From positions 124,001 to 188,000 of the forward strand of contig JARBJD010000031.1 of the NCBI GenBank assembly GCA_033064195.1: a DNA stretch of 64,000 nt. Reading direction: 5' to 3'. A program made the translations under genes and the position numbers. The DNA is from Blattamonas nauphoetae (Eukaryota; Preaxostyla; Oxymonadida). The notes beneath the pieces are model-generated. The model ran no database searches, was not told where the DNA came from, and was given only the letters and a program-made list of their open reading frames with translations. Shown here piece by piece: positions 42,959 through 54,528 of this stretch; position 1 is the stretch's first letter; every line of letters begins with the position of its first letter.

Positions 42959-43284
42959 CTGAGAATTGACCTCTTTTTACCCTTCTTACTTGACATAACG
43001 AAACCCAATTCAAACACTTTCGCCTTCAATTCTTTAAGCCTTCACAACACTATTTTCGTACTCTATAAATTTTATCCACTTATTATCATTTAATCCGCGT
43101 CAGACAAGCAAGAAATACAGTTTGGACATCGAGACGAAATCTCACAAAGAAACCGTTCCAAATCAATTCAGATCCTTCCTCATTGTTCACTTCCTTCTTT
43201 TTCTCTTCTTTTCCTGATTCAGTCAGCTTTCCCAACTTTCGCAGGATTCTCCCCCTCTGTCTCTCGTTTCTTCTCCAACATCCA
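42959..43284. other. Spacer between tRNA-Lys and ankyrin gene
   Basis: About 325 bp without coding potential, identical in inverted form to 37494-37819. It holds the ankyrin gene's 3' flank. Confidence 0.6.
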
Positions 43285-46200
43285 TCACAACCCTGTGATC
43301 AGCGAGTCTGACGACGACACCGGGTGCTCCATCCGATCATCAAGTCCATCTTGTCTGTTTGCCACAGACACACTCTTGTGCAGAACATGCAGCTGCGCGG
43401 CCATGTCCACGGCTTCCATCCAACTCTCCATTTCAGAGTGCGATGTCGCAATGAAGAGGTGTTCCTTGAAGTCTGTGTTCGACGAAACTGGCGGGATTTG
43501 TGGGATTGCCTGCGATGGAAGAGCCGTGAGAGCTGCATCCAGTGGTGATTTCTTGTGGAGTCGATGGCATCGTATTGTGAACAGGTGTGTGTTGGGAAGA
43601 TCATGTGATACTTCGCCCTTGTGCTGAGAAAAGAAGAAAAGAAAGAAAGAATGAAAGATGGACAAAACAAGGGCAGACTGAGTGTGCTGTGATGTAATCG
43701 TCGAATTCAATCGTCTTCACCGCCGCGTCGAACGGGAAGTCGCCGAGAGTCAACTTGAAGCCGTCGAGGATGGCAAACATCAGCTTCCACTTCTGGAACT
43801 TCCGCTTGGCAAAGATGAAGCCGCACTTCACCGCGTTTTGAGTGTGATTGATGAACGTGTCGAGACACCTCTCGAGCGACAGGAAATGGACGGTAATGTC
43901 GTTGCCGTACTGCGACATGAACGACGGGACGACAGTCGACAACTCGTGGATCAGGTTGAGCTTGTCGACCGAGATTGCCCCTCCCTCGCCTTCTGCCTCC
44001 TTCGCCCCCTGCACCGAGCGAATCGACGCTGTTGCGGTCTGGTCGGCCTGCTCTGTCGTCTTCTCGTTGGTGTTGGACCTCTTCAGTTGCTGTGGGGTTC
44101 GGTCAACAGCAAAGAGGAACCTTGCCTGATAGGAGTTCTCCATGGACGACGGTGTTCCAGTCCCGCCTTCGAATCCGCTGTGCACGAGGTTTGGTGGAGG
44201 AGCCGACGGAATCTGTTTGTCTGTGAAGAGTTTTGCTTGCTCGATTTGTTTTTGAAGAAGTTCGACTGACTTGTGAGGAGCTGAGAAGGCCAGAACTTGA
44301 TTCGAAAACTCAATGATCGACACGCAGCTTTGAACCTGTCGGTAGTGATTCAGTCTCCGCTCGCACTCGTTCTGGATCCGCTCCAGACGACATCGCTCGA
44401 GGAGCGACAAGAACTGCTCCGAATTCTGTTGCCCCTCGTCCAGCGGCGGTGGTTTGTGGAAGAGATTGTGGAGGAAGAGAGTGCCTCCTGTCTGTTCAGC
44501 ACGCGCTCCCAACTTTCCTCCGAACACGCCCTGTTTCGTCCTGTTCAGTTTGTTCTGGATGTGTTTGATGAAGCGAGCATCGCTGTCTTTCGAAGGAACA
44601 TACTGCGCGTCGTCGATGTTGCTGCACCACGAGTTGATGTTCAGACACACGTGCTGGAACTCGTATCCTCGCCTCGACCCGAACACTGTCTCTTTGGTGA
44701 ACCGCATCGTCGGCATCAGCGAGATGAGAACAATGAAGGACACGAGGTCGTCCTTCAGTGCAATTTCGTCGAGGATGGTGTAGTCAGTCCTCGTCTTGAT
44801 GGAGATGTCCTCCCCGTTCAGGATGAGTGTTGGGATGACGTTGAGCAGCAGATAAGACGGCGGCGGAAGGATCCGCTCGGCGTCCTGTAGCGTTGTCAGC
44901 GAAGAGGTGAGCACGGAGCTAATGTAATATGACGCCTGCACAAGAGGCGACGTCCGATTCACCGGAGAGAACTGCGGCGTCCGCTCAAACTTCTCTGTTG
45001 AAACGTACGTCGCCCCGAAGTGGGACGAGAGGCGCTTCCCGGAGAGGGCGTTGGTGCGTCCCTGCAGACGGCGAAGGAGAGAGGTGATTGGGAGTCCTGA
45101 CAGTTGAAAGGCAGGCGACGTGATGAGAAGGTTGAGCGTGGAGCGGCGAAGAACATCGCATGGCACAGGGGACTTGTCTTTGTTGGAGCTCGACAGGAAC
45201 AGCACCGCTTTCGGGTGAGAGAAGGATGCTGCAATGTGAATTGGGAGTTGTCCGTTGATCACTCCACGTTGGAAGGAGTGCGGGTACGTCGAGAGGGGCG
45301 AGTAGTTCGAGAGGGGAATCGTCGGCGAGACCATCGGGACTGTCTGACGAGAGACGAGTCGGATGCTTCTCACGTCTGGATTGGGAGGGAGGGGCGGGTT
45401 GATTCGGGGCAGGGCGCGCGGGATTGATGGAGGTTGAGAAAGGCCTTGTTGCACGAGGCTCTGATGTCTGTGCAGATCTCGTTCATTTCCCTGAATCGAC
45501 AGAGCCGAGATGGCTTCTGTGATGAGGTTCAGGCTCTCCATCCCACCCACCATGGCAAGCAGCGACACCAGTGGAAACCCGTTGAAGAGGAGAGGAGTCT
45601 GCACTTGGTGCTGCTGAGGGTTGGTCGGATTCCAGAAGGTTTTGAAGGAGTCCAGAACAAGCGTGTCAGACGACACGGAATAAGAGGAAGACCCCGAGAA
45701 GAGAAGCGACTTGAACAGAGCAGGGTGTGTTTCAGACAGAGACGCAAACAGTCCACCGAGCTGTTGGATGCTTCCAGTTCCTGCAAACAGTGCAGTCTGA
45801 ATAAGAATCGCTGTCTGGGTGCATTTCGGACAGTCAACAATGTGTGTAGACTTCTGCGCGAGAGACTGGGAGAGACAGGGGCAGAGGATGCTGAGATAGA
45901 CCATGAGCATCGCCTGCGAGAGGTGGATGAGAGGGACGTCATTCGGAATCCCGGACGCTGCGGAGATCAGATCGGTCTCGACCGAGTCTGCCGCCTGGCG
46001 AGGGGGACCAGCAGGGGCTGTGCACGGATGAAGAGTGGAGCAGAGTGTTGGGGACATGAGATCAGCAGAGAAGAGAGACGATTGCGAATCCAGCGAGATC
46101 GACACCGACGGCGACTGCGGATAACTTGTGATGGCAATCGTCTCGTTGACAGTCTGTCCAGATCCGCTGTCCATGTCCGGCGGTTGCTGAGTGATGATTG

Positions 46201-49200
46201 ACACAAACGGAGGGAGCTTCGCGAAGAGTTGGCACGACCCGCCGTTTCGGAGGAGAGCGAGCGTGGACGCGAAGTTGTGAGTGCGGAGTGAAACATACAG
46301 CGGAGTCTCGCCGCCAGCAAACGCGAAGGCGTCGAGTGGATGTGGAGCATATCCCGTCCGGCTGTGTGCGTACATCAGCGGGAGAGCTTCCATTCTCGCT
46401 GTGGGCAAGTGGAGCAGAGGGTGTGTGAACAACATGCTCGACGGTCGGTTGAGGAAGTGTGACGCCGCCTTCTGTTGGAAAGGTGTTTTTCTGTTTTGCG
46501 GCTGAGAGCGGAGAGACGTGCTGGAGATCAGAGCATCGAAGAGACTGAGTGGCGAGATCAGTTCGGGAGTGCTGAGGACGTACTGAAGGATCGACACTGC
46601 TCCTCGTTCCGCCAAAATGTGGAGGCAGTTCCTTCTCCCGAGCGCAGACGCTTCGACGCATATCGGATGGACAGCAGGGAACGTCTGGATTGGATTGAGG
46701 ATGACGAGAGTCGCTCGAGCGTCTCGCTTGGCCGAAGCTGGGACAGAGGCCTGAGAAGCCTCAAAAGGAGACTGAAAGACGGTGTTGGAGTTGAGGAAGA
46801 CGGACTGCGTGATTGTCTGATTGGCGAGCGACGTGAAGTATGACACCTTTTCGCTGCAAACTGACTCGAATCGCTCTCGTTGGCGATCTGACATGACCAC
46901 ATTCACGCGTGGCTGTGTGAGGACTGTCGTGTGAGTGAATGCTGCTGTGATGTTCGAGATCTGCTGTGGGAAGGACGGGACAATTCCTTCGGGCATCATT
47001 GCACTGAGGATGACAGAGAACGGCTGTTGGAGTGTCTGCGTGCAGGCGTGGTGCAGAGGCGTCATTCCGTAGCGATCTTTGAGGAACGGATTCGCTCCAC
47101 TTGCGAGCAGAAGACGCATCATCTTCGCATCTCCGCGTGCAGCAGCAATGTGAAGAGATGTGCAACCAAACACAGAGTCGCGACTGTTCGCTTTCGATCC
47201 CGACGCGAGAAGCCACCCCACAAGCATCAGACGATGGTGTGACGATGCGAGACGATGGGGATCGTGTGCAAACGGGTAGAAAATGTGAGAAGGGCAGCGA
47301 TGGATGTCCTTTGTGTTCTTTGGTGTGCACAGAAACACCACGCAAGGATGTTGATTCGGTGCCTTTGTTCTCTTCTTCACCCAAAACGGCTGCGACGTGC
47401 ACACACAGCCTGTTCGACAAGCTTCACACTCAAACGACGCGGCTTCATCCTCATCGATGGGATCCTCTGTCCCCACCGCATCGTCCTCCACTCCACTCCA
47501 CATCACCGCCGACAGGAGCGGGGTCCGTCCGAAGCAATCCCGATGCTCGAGTGAACCTGGCTTCTGGAGAGTCTGAGCAGCGATGCCCAGTCTGCCCAGC
47601 AGAAAGAACGGGTTGTCGCCGGATGTGGTTGCGGAGGACGGGGAGTGGGTGCTCGATGCTCCCACCAGCGCAGAGTCGCGAGAGACACGCTGAGGGAAGT
47701 ACGGGTCGGGATAGTCTCTCGACTTGAGAAGGAACGCGAAGGGGTTGCTTTCCGTCGAGCTGACAAGTTCCCAGTTGTCTGCCTGGCTATTTTCGGAGTC
47801 GTCTTCTGCGCCAGAGTCTGCCCCTCCCGCTAAAAGATACTCCTGAAACAGACGCGACGGATCGAAGGACGTGGAGCTACCTGAATGGTCTCCGAGATTC
47901 GATCCACTTTTTTCTTCGATCGACGCGTTTTCATCGCTTGACCTTTCAGCAGCAGTGCTCTTCATTTTGATCGACGCAAACTCATCTCGAAGAAGCTCAG
48001 TGAGGATCTCGTCGGGCTTCCACTGCAGCACAATCACAACTGTGGTGATGTTCAGATTCTGCAGGAAGTACACAGGCGTGATCCCGAGAGTGGTCACGGG
48101 GTTGGCGATCCGAGTCGATGGCGGAAGACTCGACGGAATCGGCGGCTTGCGAAGGGTCACTCGGTTGTGAGGAGAAAGGAGGGGGTTTCTGAGAGAGAGG
48201 AGGAACTGCGTGCACATGTCCTTTCCCAGCATCATCGAAATGGCCAACGCATTCTCTCCGATGTGGTTGACAGGAGTGATCGCAGCGCGGAGAGAAGCGA
48301 GTGTCATCGACGTCGAGTACGCCAACGAGTCTGCCTCTCGTCTGTCACTGTGCTTGACCGGGAGGGGGTGCTGAGGAGACGACGACGAGAACTGGTCCTG
48401 CGAGAAGGGAGGGTACGAGATGCTGACGAACATGGCAGGCGGTTTTGTCGGAATCATTCGCTTGTTGCTGGCTGGGGTGAGGATGGCAGCGACGTTTCGG
48501 ATGGGAAAGAGAGTGACAAGAGCCGACACTGTTGTCGTTCTGAAGCTCATCAGAAAGGGCGTGTCTCCAGAGAAGAGAGTCGGGGCCTCGAGCAGTTTGC
48601 GATGTTCGGCAATTCCTTCCACGACCTGCTCGTCTGCGTTTGTCTGCTGCTCTTCATCTTTTGGGTGGGCTTGCGTCTGCTCGTCGACTTTCTGGACGAT
48701 GGGTTGATCCAGTTGCGAATCTGTGTCGTCTGAGAATGGGCTTGCTGGTCGCAATGACGTCACTTGGGGCGAATCATCCGACTGGATGATTCGAGTTGGG
48801 ATGGACGGAAGAGATGCCGACACGTGTGACGATCGGGATCGCTTTGATCGGATGGAATGCTGCTGACTTCGATTGGACTCTTCGGCAGGTGACTGAGCTT
48901 CCGGGCGATCAAACGAACTTCCACGAGCGCCCGCACTGTCCTGAAGAGAGACGATCGAAGGCTCTTCGCCTAAATTGAGGTCTCCTTCGACAGAGTCTGC
49001 ATCTGGGTCGATCGAGACGATTGGAGCTTGGATGGTGTCTGTGGCGTTGGTCGGTGTTTGGGAGACATACTGTTCCTGCTTATGCAGAACGTATCCGACC
49101 TCGATTTCTTTCAGCGTCATCTCATCCGCCTCGTCGCTGTCGAGGATGATGGCCTCTGCGTTCTGATCGTCATCAAAATGTTTGTGCCGGCTTCGATTCC

Positions 49201-51850
49201 TTTCCATCAAGCACGGAGCAGTGAGCATTCCATCCAGCCAAATGCGGATGATGGAAGACTGTCCACTCGACGCAGCAAGATGGACGGGGAGGTCTCCATT
49301 CCGATCATAAACGAAGGACGAGGCCCCGAACTGGCAGAGGGTGTGGAGGACGTGGAAATCGCCAAGATAGGCTGCGAGATGGGCTGGTGTTGTGAAAGGG
49401 ACTGCACGGATCACGAGTCGTTCTTCCGAAGCTGCCTGAGACGAGTTGATGACAGGGTAGTGGAAGCGAGGCCAGAACGTCGAACTCGCAGTTGGAGGAG
49501 CATTCGGGAGAGGAGTGTTGAACGACAGCGAGTTGAGTGTCGAGATGAGCTGCCTGTGGACATGGCGGGGGCAGAAGATGGACGGAGCAGCGGTGCCTGT
49601 CGTGTGGACCATTGTTCCGTTTGGGAAGGGAGCATACCGCAGCATGTCAAACAGGAGAGGAGTGGTGAAGGAGAAGGTGGATGTCAGAATCGACGGATTG
49701 GATGGTGACGAAGCAGAGGCAGATGGATTGGATGATGTTGGGAGAGAGATCGAAGGGAAGACGTTTGTGTCTGCACACACAAACAATCCGTGCACATCAG
49801 CTCCTTTCGACAACAAAAGATCACAAACTGCATCCAGCTGGCGAACTGTGGCGATGAGGAGAGCAGGAAAAGCCAAAACAGAATGTGATGCTCCTGAAAG
49901 AGCAAAGAGAGTGTCGATGGTCTGTTGGTTGAGGAAGACGGCAGTGGAGTTTGGGTCTGCGTCTTTCGTGAGTGCTTCGTTGACCTTCTGAAGGACAACA
50001 TTCTTGTCCTCCTCGAACACGAGAGCAGAGAGGAGAGCAAACGAGGCATTGTCCGAGCGAGGCTGCTTCGTGATCAGATCGGTCAGTGCGTGAACTGCAT
50101 CTGCAGGCACCACAATATCTTCCTCGACTGGGATAATGAAAAGCGGAGGAGGATCCTGCTCGTGATTGGCAGGAGCGATGCTGTCATGGACGCCTTCCTC
50201 CAGTCGAGCAACCAGATTCTCTGTCGTGCTCTCGTCGAACGTACTGAAGAGGAGAGGGAACGGCATTGTCACATTTGGGACAGGAGAGTTGATGGCAGTT
50301 TTGTGGAACCTCTTCTGGATGCCATACCCTTCCCTGATCTGCGAGAGCTCCTCCTTCCTCAGCAGCCTCTCTGCCAAATCCAGCGCTGTGAGTCCAAATC
50401 GATCAGCGGTGTTTGAAGAAGCACCGTTAGCGAGCAGAAGTCGGGTGATTTCCATGTGTTGGAGGAGGATCGAGTGGTGGAGAGCAGTGCGTCCGTTTGC
50501 GTCTCTCACGTTTGGTTCGTGCCCTGACGAAAGAAGGAGATCAACAGCATACGTGTTGCCGTTGCACACAGCGAGGTGAAGAGGAGAGAGCTGCCCGTCG
50601 TCGAAGACGAGAGCGAGGCGAGGATTGGACGGCGTGCTGGAAACGACGGAGAGGACGGGCGACGAGATCGAGTACTCACATTCTGAGCGGGTGGACTGCT
50701 TGCGTTCTTTGCGCTGGGAGGGAAACTGCGCAAGAATGGACAGCATGTGTGGGAAGAGATCGATGGTGAACGAAATGGCGTGCAAAAGGGAGAGCGTGTT
50801 TGAGCAGAAGTGAGTGAGACAGAAATACGAAAACGACCATTGTCTGATGGCCCTCAATTTGGTTGGCGTGCCTTGCTCGGGATCAATCTGGTGTGGCTGG
50901 ACGTTGATGGTGTTCTGCGAGACGATTGGGAGGACGGAGGGTGTTTGTTGGAGCGGGAACCCGAGTGGTTGGTAGTGTCCAGACGATTGATCGACCGAAG
51001 CAAGTTCTGCGGCTGTAGAATCAACAATGATTCGCTGTGTGACAGGCGTTCTGTTCAACCGTGACGAAAAATCGTTTTCTCGTTCATCAATAACATTTTG
51101 AATGAGAATTTTAAGAACGGCTGACGCGAACAAGATCGGGCCTTTCTTGCAGCTTAAGCAGAGCGCACATTGGCCTGAATTGGAATGAACAGAAAGAGAA
51201 AGAGGTTCCATTCGAAACAGCCAATAACTCAACGGAACATTCAAAGAAATTACGGAGAGGAAGATGGGAACTTGGTTGGTGTTGTCAACAATCAGAAAAG
51301 GAGAGAACTTTTCCAATTCGAAATCTGCAAAAGGGCTCTGTGATTGTAATTGAGTGGTTTCTGCTGAACTATGATGAGATACAGGCTGAACTGCCATTGT
51401 GAGATGGATGTTAAAATCTTTCTCATCAAGTGAGCGATAGTACTGTTCTTGACGAGGATAATCAATCAAAACACATCCACCATCAGATTGTCTCCTTCCA
51501 AAGCGATTAAACAAGCCCTCCCAGTCATATGATAAGAAATGTTGTGCAAGAGAAATCTGGATTGCATAATTCTGTGGCTTTGTCTGTTCTGCGAGATAAT
51601 GGAAGACAGTTTTTCCAGTATTGACATTAAAAAGATGATGTAGATGGAAGAGATGTCCGTAGCGCTGAATTGTTGCCAATACAAGCTGATTTTTCCCAGT
51701 TTTCAGCGAATAGAGGATAAAGCCGTTTCCTTCTTCATCCAAGGGAATAGAAAAGAGTTGAGGGAGTGGAAGAAGTTCTTGGATCGTATAGAATGAATTA
51801 CAATCGACGAGATGCTTCAGATAGGAGGACAAATGAGGCGGATTATCCAT
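43285..51850 (-). CDS. Giant ankyrin-repeat protein with C-terminal PH domain
   Basis: Two exons: 51850-43679 and 43623-43285, with a 55-bp intron (43624-43678, GTCTGC...TCTCAG). Together they encode 2,836 aa. Ankyrin units are scattered: SPLHLAVCNGNTYAVDLLLS and ANGRTALHHSILLQHMEIT (~420-490), TTPAHLAAYLGDFHVLHTL (~810), FGCTSLHIAAARGDAKMMRL and YGMTPLHHACTQ (~1565-1620), GRRNCLHILAERGAVSILQY (~1740), GGETPLYVSLRTHNFAST (~1840) and NGQLPIHIAASFSHPKAV (~2200). Long low-complexity linkers separate them. The PH domain (GFIFAKRKFQKWKLMFAILD, KTIEFDDYITAHS, then KEHLFIATSHSEMESWMEAV after the splice) lies at ~2670-2790 and is split by the intron. A membrane-associated scaffold binding phosphoinositides is inferred. 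The last exon is duplicated at 37174-37493. Confidence 0.87.
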
Positions 51851-51982
51851 TGCGACGATAAAGGGTACGTCGGACTGAAAATGTCGTTAAATAAAAAGAA
51901 ACAGTAATAGAAAGCTTCAATGATAGTGAAATGAAAAAGAAGACTTGACAGGGCAAAAATGAAGAGAACTAGGAAATTTTGC

Positions 51983-53312
51983 TCATCCGTTCTTTGCAGT
52001 CTGATTTAGGGAGTCATTCCGATCTTCAACAATGGCAGGTATTGGTTGAGCAGACTCAGTAATTCTGGATTGATGAAGCTTGGCGATGATTGCGTTGATT
52101 CGCTCTTCTTTTTGAGGGTCTTCTTCTGGACTTGAGCAGAAGATTAAGGTGACCAATTTATTTCTGAATGGTTGAGAACAGCTCATTAGAATGGAAATGT
52201 GATATGGAAAGGCCATTTTCGGTGCTGATGCCTTTTGGCGACGTGGTGTGTGTTGAGATGTTGATATGTGGAGATGATTCACGAGTACATGCGTCATTTT
52301 AGGCATAATGTCTGCTCGACCATGTGCCCAGTGATTTCGGATAATTGTTTGACTGAAGTGTCTCGGGACCATGCGAGGATACGCAGACTTTCGATAAGAC
52401 TGGATTGTGGGGATGACTTGGGTGTACTTTTTGTTCACTCCCTCCTCATCATTTGGAAAGTTGTAGACATCTGCTTTGTTCAATCCAAGTCGTCCTAAAT
52501 CAGCTTTGACACGTTTCATTCCCTCGGCTTTGATTCGTTCTGCAGACGATTCTGGTTGCGGAGGGAGGACAAGCATCATGTTGACAACATTCCCCTTTGG
52601 ATCGGGAACAGAGAGATAAAACGGGTCATGCCTCCATTGTCCATCAACAATGAATTTGAAGAAATATTGGCCTGCTGGAATGCTGAGTGTAATCGACCAA
52701 TGACGAACCCACTTCAGTTTGTTCGTTCCAGCATCTGCATCATTGCTTTTTGATTGCAGAATTTGTGTAATAGTCTCCATTTGTTCAGTTGTGAGCGAAG
52801 CATATTCAATTTCATCATCCGTCGGACCATTCACATCCTCTGCATCAGGTATGGCGGAGAGAGGGACTTTGCTTCGCCAATTGTTGAAAGAACCAGCAAC
52901 GAAGACGCTCTGAACAGCACCATAACGCCAATGAAAAGTGACAGGATGAGATTGGATTGGTGTAGTTGATTTTGGTTGAACACCTTCTGAAATATGGATC
53001 TGAAGTGAAGATAGTGCAGACCATCTGATGTATTGTTTTTTGAAGAAGTGGTTGGAATGAGACGTTGGGTTTCCATATCACCGACCTCGCCTGTCGTGTC
53101 AACTGCTGCGAACAGCTCTGGTCGAGCTGCCTGGATGATCTGATCCAATGTTTGTTCCTGAAGATTTTCAGGTAAAGGAGCGTTATCAACAACATCGGGA
53201 AATCGCAAGATATCACCTTCTGGGGTCGTAAAAAATGAGGAGAATGAATGGTCATGCCTTCAGAGCGATGACGTTTCGATCCATCATCAAATCCAGTGAT
53301 TCCGTTCCCCAT
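51983..53312 (-). CDS. PRKAB: AMP-activated protein kinase beta subunit
   Basis: Three exons on the minus strand: 53312-53273, 53219-53022, 52986-51983; 413 aa. The start MGNGITGFDDG has Gly2, the N-myristoylation signal of AMPK beta, which favours this ATG over the upstream one at 53450. A CBM48 glycogen-binding domain follows at ~95-195 (VTFHWRYGAVQSVFVAGSFN, NWRSKVPLS, WSITLSIPAGQYFFKFIVDG, QWRHDPFYLSVPDPKGNVVN). The C-terminal association domain is recognisable in MTHVLVNHLHIS and CSQPFRNKLVTLIFC (~330-390). The subunit tethers AMPK alpha to gamma and targets it to membranes or glycogen; the kinase is the cell's energy sensor. Intron 1 (53220-53272) has an atypical GTCATC donor but is needed to keep the frame. 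An insertion sits in CBM48 between SKVPLS and the WSITL strand. Confidence 0.9.
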
Positions 53313-53427
53313 TTGAGTTGATAAGGGGATTAATCGAGTGTAGTGTGGACGGGACGAATGTTGTGAGAGTTTTGAAAGAAAATGTGGGGTGCCGGAAAAA
53401 TGTTCGTAAAGCGCCTGCCCACCGAGT
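53313..53427. promoter_or_regulatory. Divergent intergenic region (115 bp), presumed bidirectional promoter
   Basis: Lies between the starts of AMPK beta (-) and the coiled-coil gene (+). By position it must contain or overlap both 5' regions. I see no TATA-like box or obvious motif, so only the arrangement supports the call. Confidence 0.35.
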
Positions 53428-54448
53428 ATGGATGAACTTCTGGGGACCATTTCCTCTCTCCAGAGAAATTATTTAGAATTAGTGAAAGAGGTCTGATTTT
53501 GATTGAGATTCATCTGGTGAAGCACAATTCACGACAAGAGACTCTTGACGGCCTTAACCATGAACTTACACAAATTACAGACCAGCAGCATACATTCTCT
53601 GCCAAGATTCCTCTCGTTCAAACTGAATTTTCGAAGACTCGAATGGAACATGACCGTCTCAATCTGGACCTGATGATGTATGAGAATCTGGAGACCGCTC
53701 TGACAGAAGAGAAAAATGAATTGGAAACTATCCTTAATAACACGAATCGAGAAATCAACCGACAATTGCATGACTTTGTCCCAATTCTTTCATCTCTTTC
53801 TCCGACTTCCCTTATCTCACCTTGCAGTGATGAATTTATGCATGAATTGGCTTCGTTCACCGTTCTCTGTTCCGATGCGTTTGCTTCGTCTTCATCTGAT
53901 CCAACGAACACACTTAATGAGCTTGAAAGGCAAGTCCTCACTGAATGGGCACGCGTCGAGAAATGCGAATCGGCACTGATGGAGAGAGAAGATTTGATGG
54001 CATGCGTTGTGAGCAATACAATGCTCACAGTGCAGGTAGAAGGACATGAAATAGAAATGGAGGAATTACGGATGAGCGAGATCGAACTCGAATCACAATC
54101 AACTGCGCTCGACCGCCATTTCCGTCCAGTCCGTGAAGCTGCGGCGAATCTGTTTGCTCCCTTTCATATCATCTGTCCAGACATTCACTCACAGAGCACA
54201 ACAGACAACTCGAAAGAAGAGTCGCACAGTTGGAAGAAACCATCGTCGCAGTCAGTACAGATTGCCAACTGATGGAAAGTGAGCTGACGCAGATGACTAA
54301 ACAACTCAATTCGTTCATGGGGCCCACGAATGCTGAAGTCATCATCACGAACAAAGGTGGAATCAAGCGGGACTGGGATGGCGGTTGGGAGGAGGAAGAT
54401 TTAAAGGTGATGCATGTTGAGGATGTGAGTGATTGGGAGAGTGATTAA
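53428..54448 (+). CDS. Coiled-coil protein of unknown family
   Basis: Three exons: 53428-53490, 53523-54151, 54181-54448. Introns are 32 and 29 bp; the total is 319 aa and a multiple of three. Exon 1 gives MDELLGTISSLQRNYLELVK, which continues in the same heptad register as QETLDGLNHELTQITDQQHT. The second splice joins REAANL to HSLTEHNRQLERRVAQLEET. Almost the whole protein is coiled coil, with a break near residues 110-150 (Ser/Pro-rich) and an acidic C terminus (RDWDGGWEEEDLKVMHVEDV). It has no membrane segment or catalytic motif. It resembles nuclear-pore or cytoskeletal coiled-coil proteins only in general composition. Confidence 0.75.
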
Positions 54449-54528
54449 TTTTAGTCGATTTCATTTCCCTTCACCGAGAAAAAAGTTAATTATGGAGAAA
54501 CGATCAAATTGTCAAGAACAAGCGATAA

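Larger units (their letters stand above)
42762..43604. repeat. Inverted repeat arm 2 (843 bp)
   Basis: Partner of 37174-38016. The boundary at 43604 falls inside the last exon of the ankyrin gene, so this arm is the source locus. The boundary at 42762 coincides with the empty hAT target site, beyond which homology continues to 42705. Confidence 0.92.

Noticed and set aside
53313-53450. Upstream ATG at 53450 as the AMPK beta start
   Set aside because: The in-frame extension is unlike the family, while MGN at 53312 gives the conserved myristoylation site.
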